Of a stretch of 41,997 bases of DNA, positions 17,037 through 25,352 are shown one piece after another (the stretch's first letter is position 1; each line of letters opens with the position of its first letter). Position numbers and translations under genes: made by a program. The notes beneath the pieces were generated by a model that was not told the origin of the DNA, made no database searches, and saw only the letters and a list, made by a program, of their open reading frames with translations. This DNA comes from Oceanobacillus arenosus. Its GTDB lineage: Bacteria > Bacillota > Bacilli > Bacillales > Amphibacillaceae. The stretch is taken from the NCBI RefSeq assembly GCF_003369575.1, contig NZ_PIOC01000006.1:1-41997 (forward strand). Direction: 5' to 3'.

Positions 17037-17080
17037 ATTGTGAAATATTGTACTTCAACGGGTGTTATAGTTGAATAAGG
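17037..17080. repeat. Family C short repeat, copy 8
   Basis: Left arm 'attgtgaaatattgtacttc', then 'aacgggtgttatagttgaat' and 'aagg', 50 nt after amj. A GATT..AATC element and TTTTTT follow. The rest of the gap up to 17690 holds only the decayed ORF at 17242-17348 and AT-rich sequence. Confidence 0.7.
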
Positions 17081-17241
17081 ATTACTGAAATGATCAATCT
17101 TTTTTATAAAACCCAAACTTAAATCTGTTGAAAAAGAATCCATTTTGGAAAAATGATTAATCAAAACGGATCCGTTAAATTCAAACAAGATAAAAGAATA
17201 CGGCATTCTTTATGTAATTTCTAAAGACATCACATTTGTGT

Positions 17242-17348
17242 CTAGTCTGCTGGTAAACACGTTGGCAAAGTGTCTTCAAGAGATAACTCTAATATTTTTT
17301 CTGTTTGAAATAGTGTTCCATCATATCAAAGATTAGTGGTTGCAACAT
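17242..17348 (-). pseudogene. Decayed small ORF
   Basis: GGGAGAG precedes an ATG at 17348 reading 'MLQPLIFDMMEHYFKQ', after which a one-base shift continues 'KILELSLEDTLPTCLPAD' to a stop. The open, protein-like reading across a shift suggests a broken gene. Family not recognised. Confidence 0.25.
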
Positions 17349-17690
17349 TTTTTCTCTCCCTTTTAAAATAATTATTACTTTCAAAGTTTAGCAAAGAATT
17401 GAATATTAATTAACTAATACTTCTTTAACAATTCTTCAACGTTTCTTTAAGAAAAGTTCTTCACAAGCCCCATATTAACACAATTACCCATTCATCTTTA
17501 TATGAACTATCTGAATATTATAATCAGGAATTTATATACACTACAAAAAAAGAAACACGTTATTTCTAATGTGTCATAATGTGCGCGTTGATATGTTATT
17601 CTGCTCGTTAACTTCTTATTATAAAGGATAATTTAAATCTCCTCGTGAAAAGCTATTATCGAACGTCATTTTAACAAAGGGATGACTCCG

Positions 17691-18557
17691 ATGAAAATTA
17701 AGTATCTGTTTATATTTCTTATGACAATTATTATCTTATTTATTCAAATGCCATTTCAATTACATAGTGACGCACAAGCGGAAATGCAGGTGCACTTTAT
17801 CGATGTGGGGCAAGGTGACAGCATATTAATTCAGACTCCATCCAATAAAACGATTCTCATTGATGGCGGATCACCTAAAGAAGGGAAGAAGGTGGTAGCC
17901 TATTTAAATAATTTAGGCATTAACCAAATTGATCTGTTGATTGCTACTCATCCAGATGTCGATCATATTGGTGGACTGAAAGAAGTAATGAAGAAAATGA
18001 AAGTTATCCAAATACTCGATTCAGGTAAATTTCATTTTACTAATACGTATACCAATTATGTAATGGAGATTCATAAACAGAGAATTCCAATGAGCGTGGC
18101 AAAGGTAAATGAACAAATCAAATTAGATCCTGAAGTAAATATTAAAGTATTGAATGCCGATGGTAAGGGGAAAAGCAATAATCAGGCATCAATCGTATTA
18201 AGCGTTAGTTATAAAGCAATAGATTTCCTACTGATGGGAGATAGCGAAGTTGAGCAGGAAAAGACATTATTATCTCGGCAAAATCTTGAATCGGAAATAA
18301 TTAAGGTTGCACATCATGGTTCAAAGACAAGCACATCTCTCCGTTTCTTAGAAGAAGTAAATCCACAGGTTGCCATTCTGACGTATCGTGTTGGCAATGA
18401 TTATGGGCATCCGGTTGAAAGGGTAATTGACAATTTAAATCGGATTGATGCGCAAATTTATTCAACAGGGGTATTCGGTAACATAAGAATTATTACAAAT
18501 GGGGAGAATTATATGATCATACCTGAAAAAAGTCCGACTGATAATTTAGCGAACTAA
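17691..18557 (+). CDS. Secreted ComEC/Rec2-related metallo-beta-lactamase-fold protein
   Basis: 288 residues with an N-terminal signal peptide (about 1-30, ending 'DAQA') and one MBL domain. The metal motif is THPDVDH (His86, Asp88, Asp90, His91), with the ComEC-type opening 'MQVHFIDVGQGDSILIQTP', then 'FLLMGDSE' and 'VAHHGSKTSTSLRFLEEVNP'. This matches the soluble C-terminal domain of the DNA-uptake protein ComEC, here free-standing and without its membrane channel, so it is likely an exported nuclease or phosphodiesterase. I start at the second ATG (17691), spaced correctly from AAAGGG; the ATG at 17682 overlaps the ribosome site. Confidence 0.85.
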   Translation: MKIKYLFIFLMTIIILFIQMPFQLHSDAQAEMQVHFIDVGQGDSILIQTPSNKTILIDGGSPKEGKKVVAYLNNLGINQIDLLIATHPDVDHIGGLKEVMKKMKVIQILDSGKFHFTNTYTNYVMEIHKQRIPMSVAKVNEQIKLDPEVNIKVLNADGKGKSNNQASIVLSVSYKAIDFLLMGDSEVEQEKTLLSRQNLESEIIKVAHHGSKTSTSLRFLEEVNPQVAILTYRVGNDYGHPVERVIDNLNRIDAQIYSTGVFGNIRIITNGENYMIIPEKSPTDNLAN

Positions 18558-18639
18558 TCATCCTGATTTACAAAACGATGCCATAGTGATATCATAATAG
18601 TATCAATATGAATTCAAAAGAAGTGAGGGTGACGTTTTG

Positions 18640-19488
18640 ATGATTCAGGAGAGAAAAGCTTGGTCTATGAATGGAATGTTAGGTATTTTAGTCATTGCAA
18701 TCCTTTTAGCCGCTACAGTATTCAGTTTTATTCAGCAACAATTTATTATCGGCGGAATTTTATTACTTGTAGCAATAACGCTAATTAGCGGTATTGCCAT
18801 CGTACAGCCTAATCAGTCGGTCGTAGTGATTTTTCTTGGAAAGTATATGGGAACGATTCGCCATGAGGGGATTGTAGTTACCGTTCCATTTTCATCAAGG
18901 AGAACGGTATCGCTTCGTGTTCGAAACTTCAATAGTAATAAGATGAAAGTAAATGATGTAAATGGCAATCCAATCGAAATCGCTGCTGTCATTGTGTTCA
19001 AAGTGATTGACTCCGCAAAGGCAGTATTTGACGTGGATCAATACGAGAAATTTGTTGAAATTCAAAGTGAAACGGCAATTAGAACGGTTGCAACAAAGTA
19101 TCCATATGATTCCTTTGGGGAAGAGCAGCTTACATTACGCGGAAATGCGGAGGAAGTTTCGAATGAATTAACGATAGAATTGCAGGAACGGTTAAAAGTT
19201 GCTGGTGTCGAAGTAATTGAAGCAAGATTAACCCATTTAGCTTATTCAACTGAAATTGCTCAAGCGATGTTACAACGCCAGCAAGCAAGTGCAATTATTT
19301 CTGCAAGAAAGCAAATTGTTGATGGCGCAGTCGGCATGGTACAAGATGCGATTGAACGAATCGAGAAAGATGGCATTGTTGAGTTAGATGATGAACGGAA
19401 GGTTGCGATGATTAATAATCTACTTGTTTCTATCGTATCGGATAAGGGAACACAACCAGTGATAAATACTGGATCACTATATCAATAA
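18640..19488 (+). CDS. SPFH/band 7 domain membrane protein
   Basis: 282 residues with two N-terminal transmembrane helices (about 12-30 and 36-53), then an SPFH domain starting 'IVQPNQSVVVIFLGKYMGTI' and a helical C-terminal segment ('ALQ'-poor, 'MLQRQQASAIISARKQIVDG'), as in stomatin/prohibitin relatives that organise membrane patches. The start is the ATG at 18640 after GAGGGTGA (a TTG one codon earlier is possible). The next gene, a 59-aa ribbon-helix-helix protein, begins 12 nt after the stop, so they share a transcript. Specific role unknown. Confidence 0.85.
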   Translation: MIQERKAWSMNGMLGILVIAILLAATVFSFIQQQFIIGGILLLVAITLISGIAIVQPNQSVVVIFLGKYMGTIRHEGIVVTVPFSSRRTVSLRVRNFNSNKMKVNDVNGNPIEIAAVIVFKVIDSAKAVFDVDQYEKFVEIQSETAIRTVATKYPYDSFGEEQLTLRGNAEEVSNELTIELQERLKVAGVEVIEARLTHLAYSTEIAQAMLQRQQASAIISARKQIVDGAVGMVQDAIERIEKDGIVELDDERKVAMINNLLVSIVSDKGTQPVINTGSLYQ

Positions 19489-19500
19489 AAGAGGGTTTTT

Positions 19501-19680
19501 ATGGCTAAGAAAAAGAATTTTCCATTGCGTATAGACCCGAAGCTATATGATATTTTAGAGTCGTGGGCAAAGGACGAATTTCGAAGCGTAAATAGTCATT
19601 TGGAGTTTTTATTAAGGGAGTCGATCAAGAAAGCGGGTCGACTGCCGAAAAACGAAGCTAAGAAAATGGATGACGAATAA
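19501..19680 (+). CDS. Small ribbon-helix-helix (Arc-like) protein
   Basis: 59 residues, MAKKKNFPLRIDPKLYDILE and on to 'WAKDEFRSVNSHLEFLLRES', the pattern of an Arc/MetJ-type beta strand followed by two helices. Such proteins bind DNA as dimers. GAGGG precedes the ATG. It is cotranscribed with the SPFH gene before it, and a terminator overlaps its stop. I recall similar RHH genes following SPFH genes in other Bacilli; whether it represses its own operon is a guess. Confidence 0.8.
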   Translation: MAKKKNFPLRIDPKLYDILESWAKDEFRSVNSHLEFLLRESIKKAGRLPKNEAKKMDDE

Positions 19681-19719
19681 GGTTCTGTACACATTGTGTG
19701 CGGGACCTTATTTTTTTAT
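19679..19719 (+). terminator. Terminator of the SPFH-RHH operon
   Basis: AAGGTTCTGTACACA pairs with TGTGTGCGGGACCTT using several G-T pairs, followed by ATTTTTTT. Confidence 0.75.
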
Positions 19720-19727
19720 TGCAGGTA

Positions 19728-19855
19728 AGAAAGTATAAAATTTGGCTGAAATATTTCTTATGCTGGAACAGCCACGTCCAGCTTCAGCGCTAAAGCTGTG
19801 ACGAGACTTTCCTCACCTCCGTACACAGCTCAAACGGGTGCTTACGCTTTTGTTA
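19728..19855. repeat. Family A intergenic repeat, copy 2 (short form)
   Basis: Same left flank ('gaaagtataaaatttggctg') and core as copy 1, but the middle ~100 bp is absent: the left arm '..agcttcagcgctaaagctg' joins directly to '..cctccgtacacagctcaaa'. The arms AGCTGTG / CACAGCT are complementary. The loss removes the centre while keeping the paired ends. Confidence 0.7.
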
Positions 19856-19865
19856 TTTGAAAAGA

Positions 19866-19916
19866 TTGACAAATCAATCAATATGTTATATGGTTAGTTA
19901 CATAAGCAATTAACCA
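19866..19916 (+). promoter_or_regulatory. Promoter and GntR-type operator
   Basis: -35 TTGACA (19866-19871), 17-nt spacer, -10 TATGGT (19889-19894). An inverted repeat beginning TGGTTA and ending TAACCA (19891-19916, 10 of 13 positions paired) covers the -10 and the likely start of transcription, just before the GntR gene. This fits autorepression. Confidence 0.6.
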
Positions 19917-19934
19917 AACAAGGAATGAACTAAA

Positions 19935-20312
19935 ATGAAAAATTCATTAGACGAAAGTAAACCAATTTTTATGCAAATTAAAGAGCAGCTTGAGGATTCT
20001 ATTATCAACGGAACGATTAAGGCAGGAGAACGCGTACCATCGACAAATGAATTTGCTGCTTTCTACAAGATCAACCCAGCTACTGCAGCAAAAGGAATTA
20101 ATGAATTAGTCGCAGAGGATATTCTTTTCAAACGGAGAGGTGTTGGAATGTTTGTAACAGATGATGCAATGCAAATATTAATCGAAAGTCGGAAGAAAAC
20201 ATTTTATGAAAATTATATGCTGCCATTAAAAAGTGAGGCCATTAAGTTACAAATTAGTGTGGAAGAACTTATGGATATGGTGAAAAGGGAGGATATTTCA
20301 AATGAAAATTGA
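19935..20312 (+). CDS. GntR family transcriptional regulator (YtrA subfamily)
   Basis: 125 residues. The winged-helix DNA-binding domain occupies about 10-78 ('PIFMQIKEQLEDSIINGTIK', 'RVPSTNEFAAFYKINPATA'), followed by a short helical dimerisation tail rather than a ligand-binding domain, which defines the YtrA subfamily. The last codons overlap the ABC ATPase gene by 11 nt, so the operon is regulator-ATPase-permease. The imperfect palindrome at 19891-19916 is its likely operator. The trigger is unknown; YtrA relatives often answer cell-wall antibiotics. Confidence 0.88.
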   Translation: MKNSLDESKPIFMQIKEQLEDSIINGTIKAGERVPSTNEFAAFYKINPATAAKGINELVAEDILFKRRGVGMFVTDDAMQILIESRKKTFYENYMLPLKSEAIKLQISVEELMDMVKREDISNEN

Positions 20313-21159
20313 AGTCAAAAGTTTAACCAAGAAATATGGTGATCATCGAGCATTAAATGATATTTCATTTATACTTGATGGTCCAAAGATTTATGGGTTG
20401 CTCGGTAGGAATGGTGCAGGAAAAACGACTTTTATGGATATATTATCTGGACATATCATGGCAAGCAATGGAGAGATATTAATAAATGGAGAGAATCCAT
20501 TCGATAACCAGCGCTTAACGGAATCGATTTGTTTAATTAAAGAAGGACAGAATTTTAAAAGGGATCTAAAGATAAAAAATGTGCTTAAGATTTATTCTTA
20601 CTTTTATCCGAATTGGGATCAGGAGCTCGCAGAGAATTTAATTAAAGAATACAATCTAGATCTGAATTCAAAGATTAAGACGCTTTCGAAAGGGATGGAA
20701 TCGGCACTAGGGATTACCGTGGGATTAGCAAGTAAGGCACCGATTACAATTTTTGATGAACCATATATTGGGCTAGATGCACCATCAAGAAAGAAATTCT
20801 ATGAAATCATGCTGGAAGAATATCAGGAAAAACCGCGAATGATTATATTCTCAACACACTTAATTGATGAAGTGAGTTTATTATTTGAAGAGGTTCTGAT
20901 CTTACGTGAAGGCTCCTTAGTTTTACAGGAGGAATCAGAAATCCTTCGCAACAATACAATTGCAGTATCTGGGACTATTGAAGAAGTTGAGACATTCATT
21001 TCAGGTAAAGAAGTAATCGAGAAAAAGCAGCTTGCCGGTATGATGACCGCATATATTTATGGAACGGTGGAAGAAGCAAAAATGTTTGGTTTAAATGTTG
21101 AAGGTGTGCCAATTCAAGAATTAATGATTTATTTAACGGAAAGAAAGAAGGGGGCATAA
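20302..21159 (+). CDS. ABC transporter ATP-binding protein
   Basis: 285 residues. Walker A is GRNGAGKTT (about 38-46), Walker B is 'ITIFDEP', and the signature is LSKGM rather than LSGGQ, which is common in YtrB-like and drug-exporter ATPases controlled by GntR genes. The C-terminal ~70 residues form an extra domain ('GTIEEVETFISGKEVIEKKQ'). GGGAGG precedes the ATG. It should energise the permease encoded 3 nt downstream; export or target protection is more likely than uptake because there is no binding protein. Confidence 0.9.
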   Translation: MKIEVKSLTKKYGDHRALNDISFILDGPKIYGLLGRNGAGKTTFMDILSGHIMASNGEILINGENPFDNQRLTESICLIKEGQNFKRDLKIKNVLKIYSYFYPNWDQELAENLIKEYNLDLNSKIKTLSKGMESALGITVGLASKAPITIFDEPYIGLDAPSRKKFYEIMLEEYQEKPRMIIFSTHLIDEVSLLFEEVLILREGSLVLQEESEILRNNTIAVSGTIEEVETFISGKEVIEKKQLAGMMTAYIYGTVEEAKMFGLNVEGVPIQELMIYLTERKKGA

Positions 21160-21162
21160 ATA

Positions 21163-21864
21163 ATGACTAGGCAAGTAAAAGGACTGCTATACTTTTATAT
21201 TACGGATATCCGTTTCTCGTTGACAATCTTTTGGACGATATTGCTAAGTACTTTAGTTGTTACAATAACGATTGCTTATTTTTTACTTGGTGATGGAAAT
21301 ACCGAATTCTATTTTGCTTTCCCATTCGCAATTTATGTTTATGCCGGTATTTCAGGTTTCTTGATGGTAAAAGAGAGTGTTCCATTTTCGCTAAAATTAG
21401 GAGCAACACGTAAGAATATTTTTATCAGTCTTGGTCTATTTTTCATAGGTTTAGCACTATTTAATGCTATACTTGCAAATACGTTACAATCGATTATCGT
21501 CAAGTTAATAGGTGGAACAGAAATTTACACCATTAATCTTTTTCATCCTGCACAACTATTAGGGGATACTTGGTTAAATCGTGTCGTCATTGATACATCT
21601 TTCCTATTTTTCTTATTCTCACTCTTGTTTGTCATTGGTTTACTATTTTATAAATATGGTTTACTAGGTGGAGGAGTTGTTGTCGGCGCACTTGCTGTCA
21701 TTTTACTTCTAGGGCTTACTCAAGGGTGGATTATCGATTTTATGACCAATGTATTTGCAGACGTTGAATTAACTTTTTTCTACCAAATGCTTGGTGTAGG
21801 GGTATTAATATATTGCATCTCCTTCCTACTGTTAAGAAGAATAACAACGATAAAGGCGAAATAA
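21163..21864 (+). CDS. ABC transporter membrane subunit (putative)
   Basis: 233 residues with about six hydrophobic helices and little else; no ABC-2 motif is obvious to me. The call rests on its place directly behind the ATPase gene with AAGGGGG before the ATG, and on the helix count. 'VKESVPFSLKLGATRKNIFI' lies in a cytoplasmic loop, as in other YtrC/D-like permeases. The operon ends in the shared terminator. Confidence 0.75.
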   Translation: MTRQVKGLLYFYITDIRFSLTIFWTILLSTLVVTITIAYFLLGDGNTEFYFAFPFAIYVYAGISGFLMVKESVPFSLKLGATRKNIFISLGLFFIGLALFNAILANTLQSIIVKLIGGTEIYTINLFHPAQLLGDTWLNRVVIDTSFLFFLFSLLFVIGLLFYKYGLLGGGVVVGALAVILLLGLTQGWIIDFMTNVFADVELTFFYQMLGVGVLIYCISFLLLRRITTIKAK

Positions 21865-21866
21865 TG

Positions 21867-21906
21867 AAGAAGGACTGGATTCTGCTTAAAGGATCCAGTC
21901 CTTCTT
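21867..21906. terminator. Bidirectional terminator between two convergent ABC operons
   Basis: Perfect 14-bp stem AAGAAGGACTGGAT / ATCCAGTCCTTCTT with a 12-nt loop. It lies 3 nt after the plus-strand permease stop and 4 nt before the minus-strand permease stop. Confidence 0.8.
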
Positions 21907-21909
21907 ACG

Positions 21910-22686
21910 TTAATTTGCAAGCTCCTTCTTTTTTAAAGCTATAATTGCAGCGATTAACAGGCCAATTGAAATGATGATTGTTACAATTGCTGTCCAAACA
22001 AGGTCTGATGAGATGCTCCCAGTCTGTACCATCTCCATTAGATACATTGTTAAGTTATTCGGGCTCCATACAAGTACATGGCTAAATATTTGGGTAACAA
22101 TACTCATTAAGATAATCGTTGCAATCGTTAGAAAAGCGACAATCCCAGGTGTCTTAAACAAAGTGTTATAGAAAATAGATACAGAGACTACCAATGTAAG
22201 CCAGAATCCGTAGAAAATAATGACTAATAATATGCTGTGAAGTGAAAGCTCACCATAAAGAATATTAATATAATACCAGCTGGCAAGCATTCCGATTAGC
22301 AATGAAGCCCACACAAGAGCAAGCAGTGCGGCCCATTTTGCAGTAATATAATTGCGATAAGCGACAGGCTTCACTAAAATGAGTTCTGATACACCACTTC
22401 TACGTTCACCAGCAATTGTTGCCATTGACATCAATGTGATAACTAAGACTCCTAAACTACTTAATTGGCCAAGGCTCATCATCACGACTTCTGCCGGTGC
22501 AAAATCTGGGAGTTCAATGACGGTTCCATCTGGTAATCCACCAACAGATTCGAGGATTTGCGGCAAATAATAATTGGAAACAGGATCGATAATTGCTAGG
22601 AGAATAAAAACTAAAGGAACCCAAATCCACTTTTTATTCCGCCAATATTCGGTTATTTCTTTTCTGAATAGTGCCATCCATTGCAT
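21910..22686 (-). CDS. ABC-2 type permease, YxlG-like
   Basis: 258 residues with about six transmembrane helices. It begins 'MQWMALFRKEITEYWRNKKW', the usual opening of ABC-2 export permeases, and has a large first outer loop before 'TMATIAGERRSGVSELILVK'-type cytoplasmic sequence. Size and position match YxlG of the B. subtilis sigY operon. Its ATG shares a base with the stop of the ATPase gene (TAATG). It ends at the shared terminator. Confidence 0.85.
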   Translation of the reverse strand: MQWMALFRKEITEYWRNKKWIWVPLVFILLAIIDPVSNYYLPQILESVGGLPDGTVIELPDFAPAEVVMMSLGQLSSLGVLVITLMSMATIAGERRSGVSELILVKPVAYRNYITAKWAALLALVWASLLIGMLASWYYINILYGELSLHSILLVIIFYGFWLTLVVSVSIFYNTLFKTPGIVAFLTIATIILMSIVTQIFSHVLVWSPNNLTMYLMEMVQTGSISSDLVWTAIVTIIISIGLLIAAIIALKKKELAN

Positions 22687-23594
22687 TAGCCAGTCACCAC
22701 CTTCATAAACATATCTTCAAGGGAAGCACGATCTAGCGTGAAACTCGTTAAAGGACAGCCCTCTTTTAGTACATATGTCAAAATTTCCTGTCTTGCCTCA
22801 GCGATATCTGATACAGAAACCTGCAGTACATCACGTTCGATTGAAGAATTAGCGACACTTGCTAATGCATTAATAGGCTCCTGATATTTGGCTAAATCTC
22901 CTTGAAATTCGAGCTTGATAATGGATGTTTGATATTTTTTTCTTAACTCCACCATCGATCCACTTTCAACTATTTCACCTTTGTTTAATAATAATAACTC
23001 ATCACTTACTTCTTCAGCATCACTTAAAATATGGGTAGAAAATAGAATCGTCATTTCTTCTTTTAATTCCTTCATTAAAGTTAACACTTCTCTGCGACCA
23101 ATTGGATCAAGTGATGAAACAGGTTCATCTAACATTAACAGTTTTGGCTTGTGGATGATTGCTTGCGCGATTCCTAACCGTTGTTTCATGCCGCCAGAAT
23201 ATTTTCCGATTTTCCGATCTTTTGCATCGATTATTCCTACTTTTTCAAGTAATGTTTCAGCACGCTTCTTTGCTTCCGCTTCGGATAAATAGCTCAGTCG
23301 CCCACTATAAATCATGAATTCCATTCCAGTCATCCATGTGTAGAAAACTGGATATTGCGGCAGGTAACCGATATATTTTCGGATATCATCTTTTTCCTTC
23401 ATATTGGAAAATTGAATCGTACCTGCTGAAGGTTTTAGAAGACCTGCAAGCGTACGTAAAATGGTCGTCTTTCCTGCACCATTTGGTCCAATGAGTGCAA
23501 TACATTTTCCGTTATGAAATTCAAAGCTTACATCTTTTACTACGTTTTTCCCGTCATAACTTTTTGAAAGCTTGTTCACCGTTAGTAATGTCAT
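22686..23594 (-). CDS. ABC transporter ATP-binding protein, YxlF-like
   Basis: 302 residues. Walker A is GPNGAGKTT (about 37-45), the signature is 'YSGGMKQRLGIAQAI', Walker B is 'LLMLDEPVSSLDP', the H-loop is 'FSTHILSDAEE', and there is a C-terminal accessory domain ending in 'SLEDMFMKVV'. This is the drug/bacteriocin exporter type. GGAAGGAG precedes the ATG. The gene is sandwiched without gaps between the YxlE-like and YxlG-like genes, the same order as yxlE-yxlF-yxlG. The substrate is unknown. Confidence 0.9.
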   Translation of the reverse strand: MTLLTVNKLSKSYDGKNVVKDVSFEFHNGKCIALIGPNGAGKTTILRTLAGLLKPSAGTIQFSNMKEKDDIRKYIGYLPQYPVFYTWMTGMEFMIYSGRLSYLSEAEAKKRAETLLEKVGIIDAKDRKIGKYSGGMKQRLGIAQAIIHKPKLLMLDEPVSSLDPIGRREVLTLMKELKEEMTILFSTHILSDAEEVSDELLLLNKGEIVESGSMVELRKKYQTSIIKLEFQGDLAKYQEPINALASVANSSIERDVLQVSVSDIAEARQEILTYVLKEGCPLTSFTLDRASLEDMFMKVVTG

Positions 23595-23798
23595 CTAGTC
23601 GCGACTCCTTCCAAATATGAAATAAATGATTGGACCAATTGTGTTTACTAGAAGAATGATGAAAAACCACATCCATTTCGGCCCATTGGTTGATTCAGCC
23701 TTTGTTAAGTCAATGAGTGCGACTATGATTAATATTGCCTGAATAATTAGTATTGGCGTAACGATTGCCCAATTAATTGTCTCAATTATTTCCTGCAT
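23595..23798 (-). CDS. PLDc_N domain small membrane protein, YxlE-like
   Basis: 67 residues, two transmembrane helices ('VTPILIIQAILIIVALIDL' and 'MWFFIILLVNTIGPIIYFIF') and the ending 'FGRSRD', the pattern of the PLDc_N (phospholipase D N-terminal) domain. AGGAGG precedes the ATG and the stop abuts the ATPase start. In B. subtilis YxlE helps keep SigY inactive; here no sigY is present, so its partner must be the ABC transporter or something else. Confidence 0.8.
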   Translation of the reverse strand: MQEIIETINWAIVTPILIIQAILIIVALIDLTKAESTNGPKWMWFFIILLVNTIGPIIYFIFGRSRD

Positions 23799-23827
23799 TG
23801 CAATTTCCTCCTCTAGGAGTTATGTCA

Positions 23828-24937
23828 TTAAATTCCCAATAAAAGTGGAATTCCAATAGCTAAACCAATAATCGCGAGTAAAATAATCCATGCTAATGGT
23901 CTCGCGTAATTTATTGTCCAGCCAACACCAAAGCGCTTTTCTAACATAAAAGCAGGGTCGTCTTTATTGAAATAAAACTGCCCAAGCTTCCAATATTTGT
24001 CGTCATCACGGTCGATGACATTACCATTTTTCCCAAATTTCCCTTTTACACGACTTCCACCCTGACCAGTAGTGATTGAAAGTACAATTGCCCAGATGAT
24101 CATGATAAAGCTAAAGAGAAGCGGGATGATTGTCAATAGTTGTTGATTGATCGGATAGATGAACGATAACTGTATGAAAGAGAACATGATTGTTAATAAT
24201 GTTCCAGTGACAATGATATATAGCGACCATCTCCGTCTGAAAATAACGTTTTGGTGCATCGACTCTTCAGGCTTCTCCGCATTGATCTGCTGCTTCGCTT
24301 TTGCAATCATCGTATTGATGAATAAGAACAGTAACATTAAATACAATTGCATGATTGGCATAGAAAGAACGGATCGATATGACTTATCCACCCAATTAGT
24401 CACTTCCCCAGCAAAGTTATACTGCATTGGTATCTGTTCTGGTATTAGGCTGTAAAGCTGAATTGTAATGATAATAGTTGCAATAATAATGACAAATGAA
24501 AAAAGGAACCAATAATTTGAATGGTTAAGTCTTTGATTTCGAAAGCTTGTATTGATGAATACTTGCTGTGATTTGTTTGCCGCCCAATCTGATTTTTCCT
24601 TCAAGATTTTCATCCGGCGATGGAACGTTAAATAAATGATAAAGCTAACAATTAAATAAAGCGCGATGCCAGTAGTAAGTAGGATACTTATTGTTTGTTC
24701 ATGATTTGCGACGGTAAGACCTAAAATGCTGAAAAGTAATAGCACGATGAAGCTAAGTACACCTGTTGAAATGAGATAACTTTTCCTCATAGCCTTTAGT
24801 TCCTTACTACTGTAAACTTCCTCAGGGATCGTTACACCAAAGCTCTCGGTTTTTCTAGTTAAATATGGTGTGAGCATCATCATTAGAAAAACAGGAATAA
24901 AAATGGCAAGTAATAATATTAATGGGATTGTATTCAT
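23828..24937 (-). CDS. DUF1648/DUF5808 membrane protein
   Basis: 369 residues with about nine transmembrane helices. The DUF1648 segment is 'IPEQIPMQYNFAGEVTNWVD' (about 166-185). The C-terminal DUF5808 segment is 'DDKYWKLGQFYFNKDDPAFM' (about 309-328), followed by 'LEKRFGVGWTINYARP'. Proteins of this make-up are often encoded next to YtrA-type GntR genes and antimicrobial-resistance ABC genes; SdpI, an immunity protein, contains a related DUF1648. Its ATG overlaps the GntR stop (ATGA). Role unknown; immunity or sensing is an inference. Confidence 0.8.
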   Translation of the reverse strand: MNTIPLILLLAIFIPVFLMMMLTPYLTRKTESFGVTIPEEVYSSKELKAMRKSYLISTGVLSFIVLLLFSILGLTVANHEQTISILLTTGIALYLIVSFIIYLTFHRRMKILKEKSDWAANKSQQVFINTSFRNQRLNHSNYWFLFSFVIIIATIIITIQLYSLIPEQIPMQYNFAGEVTNWVDKSYRSVLSMPIMQLYLMLLFLFINTMIAKAKQQINAEKPEESMHQNVIFRRRWSLYIIVTGTLLTIMFSFIQLSFIYPINQQLLTIIPLLFSFIMIIWAIVLSITTGQGGSRVKGKFGKNGNVIDRDDDKYWKLGQFYFNKDDPAFMLEKRFGVGWTINYARPLAWIILLAIIGLAIGIPLLLGI

Positions 24938-25329
24938 TTCTTCTCACCTTCCTCAGTAAATTCATTAAACACTTCTTTACAAATCCGTAAAAACGCTTCT
25001 TCATCCATGCCGCGGCAAATCGAAGCGGCAATGAGAGGGTGGATGCTTGCTATTAAATTCTGTTTGTACTCTTCATCAGCTTTTGGTGGACCATCGGGGT
25101 TAATTACGACCCCTTTTTGCCGATGGATTACAATATAACCACCTTGTTTCAGTAACTGGTAAACTTTATTCACTGTATGAAGATTAATTCCAATATCAGA
25201 AGCTAATGATCTAACGGATGGCAGCGGATCACCAGGACTCAGTTTACCTTTCGCAATTCCTTCAATAATTTGATGTTCCAACTGAATGTAAATGGGCTCC
25301 GCTGATTCAAGGTTGATATTAATAAACAT
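24934..25329 (-). CDS. GntR family transcriptional regulator (YtrA subfamily)
   Basis: 131 residues: a winged-helix domain ('PIYIQLEHQIIEGIAKGKLS', then 'LPSVRSLASDIGINLHTVNK') and a short helical tail. AAGGAGGTG precedes the ATG. It is the first gene of a five-gene operon (GntR, DUF1648, PLDc_N, ABC ATPase, permease), with overlaps or short gaps throughout. The perfect inverted repeat 24 bp before its start is its probable operator, so it likely represses the whole operon including itself. The inducing signal is unknown. Confidence 0.88.
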   Translation of the reverse strand: MFININLESAEPIYIQLEHQIIEGIAKGKLSPGDPLPSVRSLASDIGINLHTVNKVYQLLKQGGYIVIHRQKGVVINPDGPPKADEEYKQNLIASIHPLIAASICRGMDEEAFLRICKEVFNEFTEEGEKK

Positions 25330-25352
25330 GTTTACACCTCCTTATATATTTA

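Noticed and set aside
17018..17206. Minus-strand open frame of 62 codons after amj
   Set aside because: No ribosome site; it runs through the family C repeat and reads like translated AT-rich spacer.
19836..19850. A ninth copy of family C (aaacgggtgc)
   Set aside because: The string is the right end of a family A repeat (acagct.aaacggg.gctt.cgctt), present in other A copies; the flanks do not match family C.
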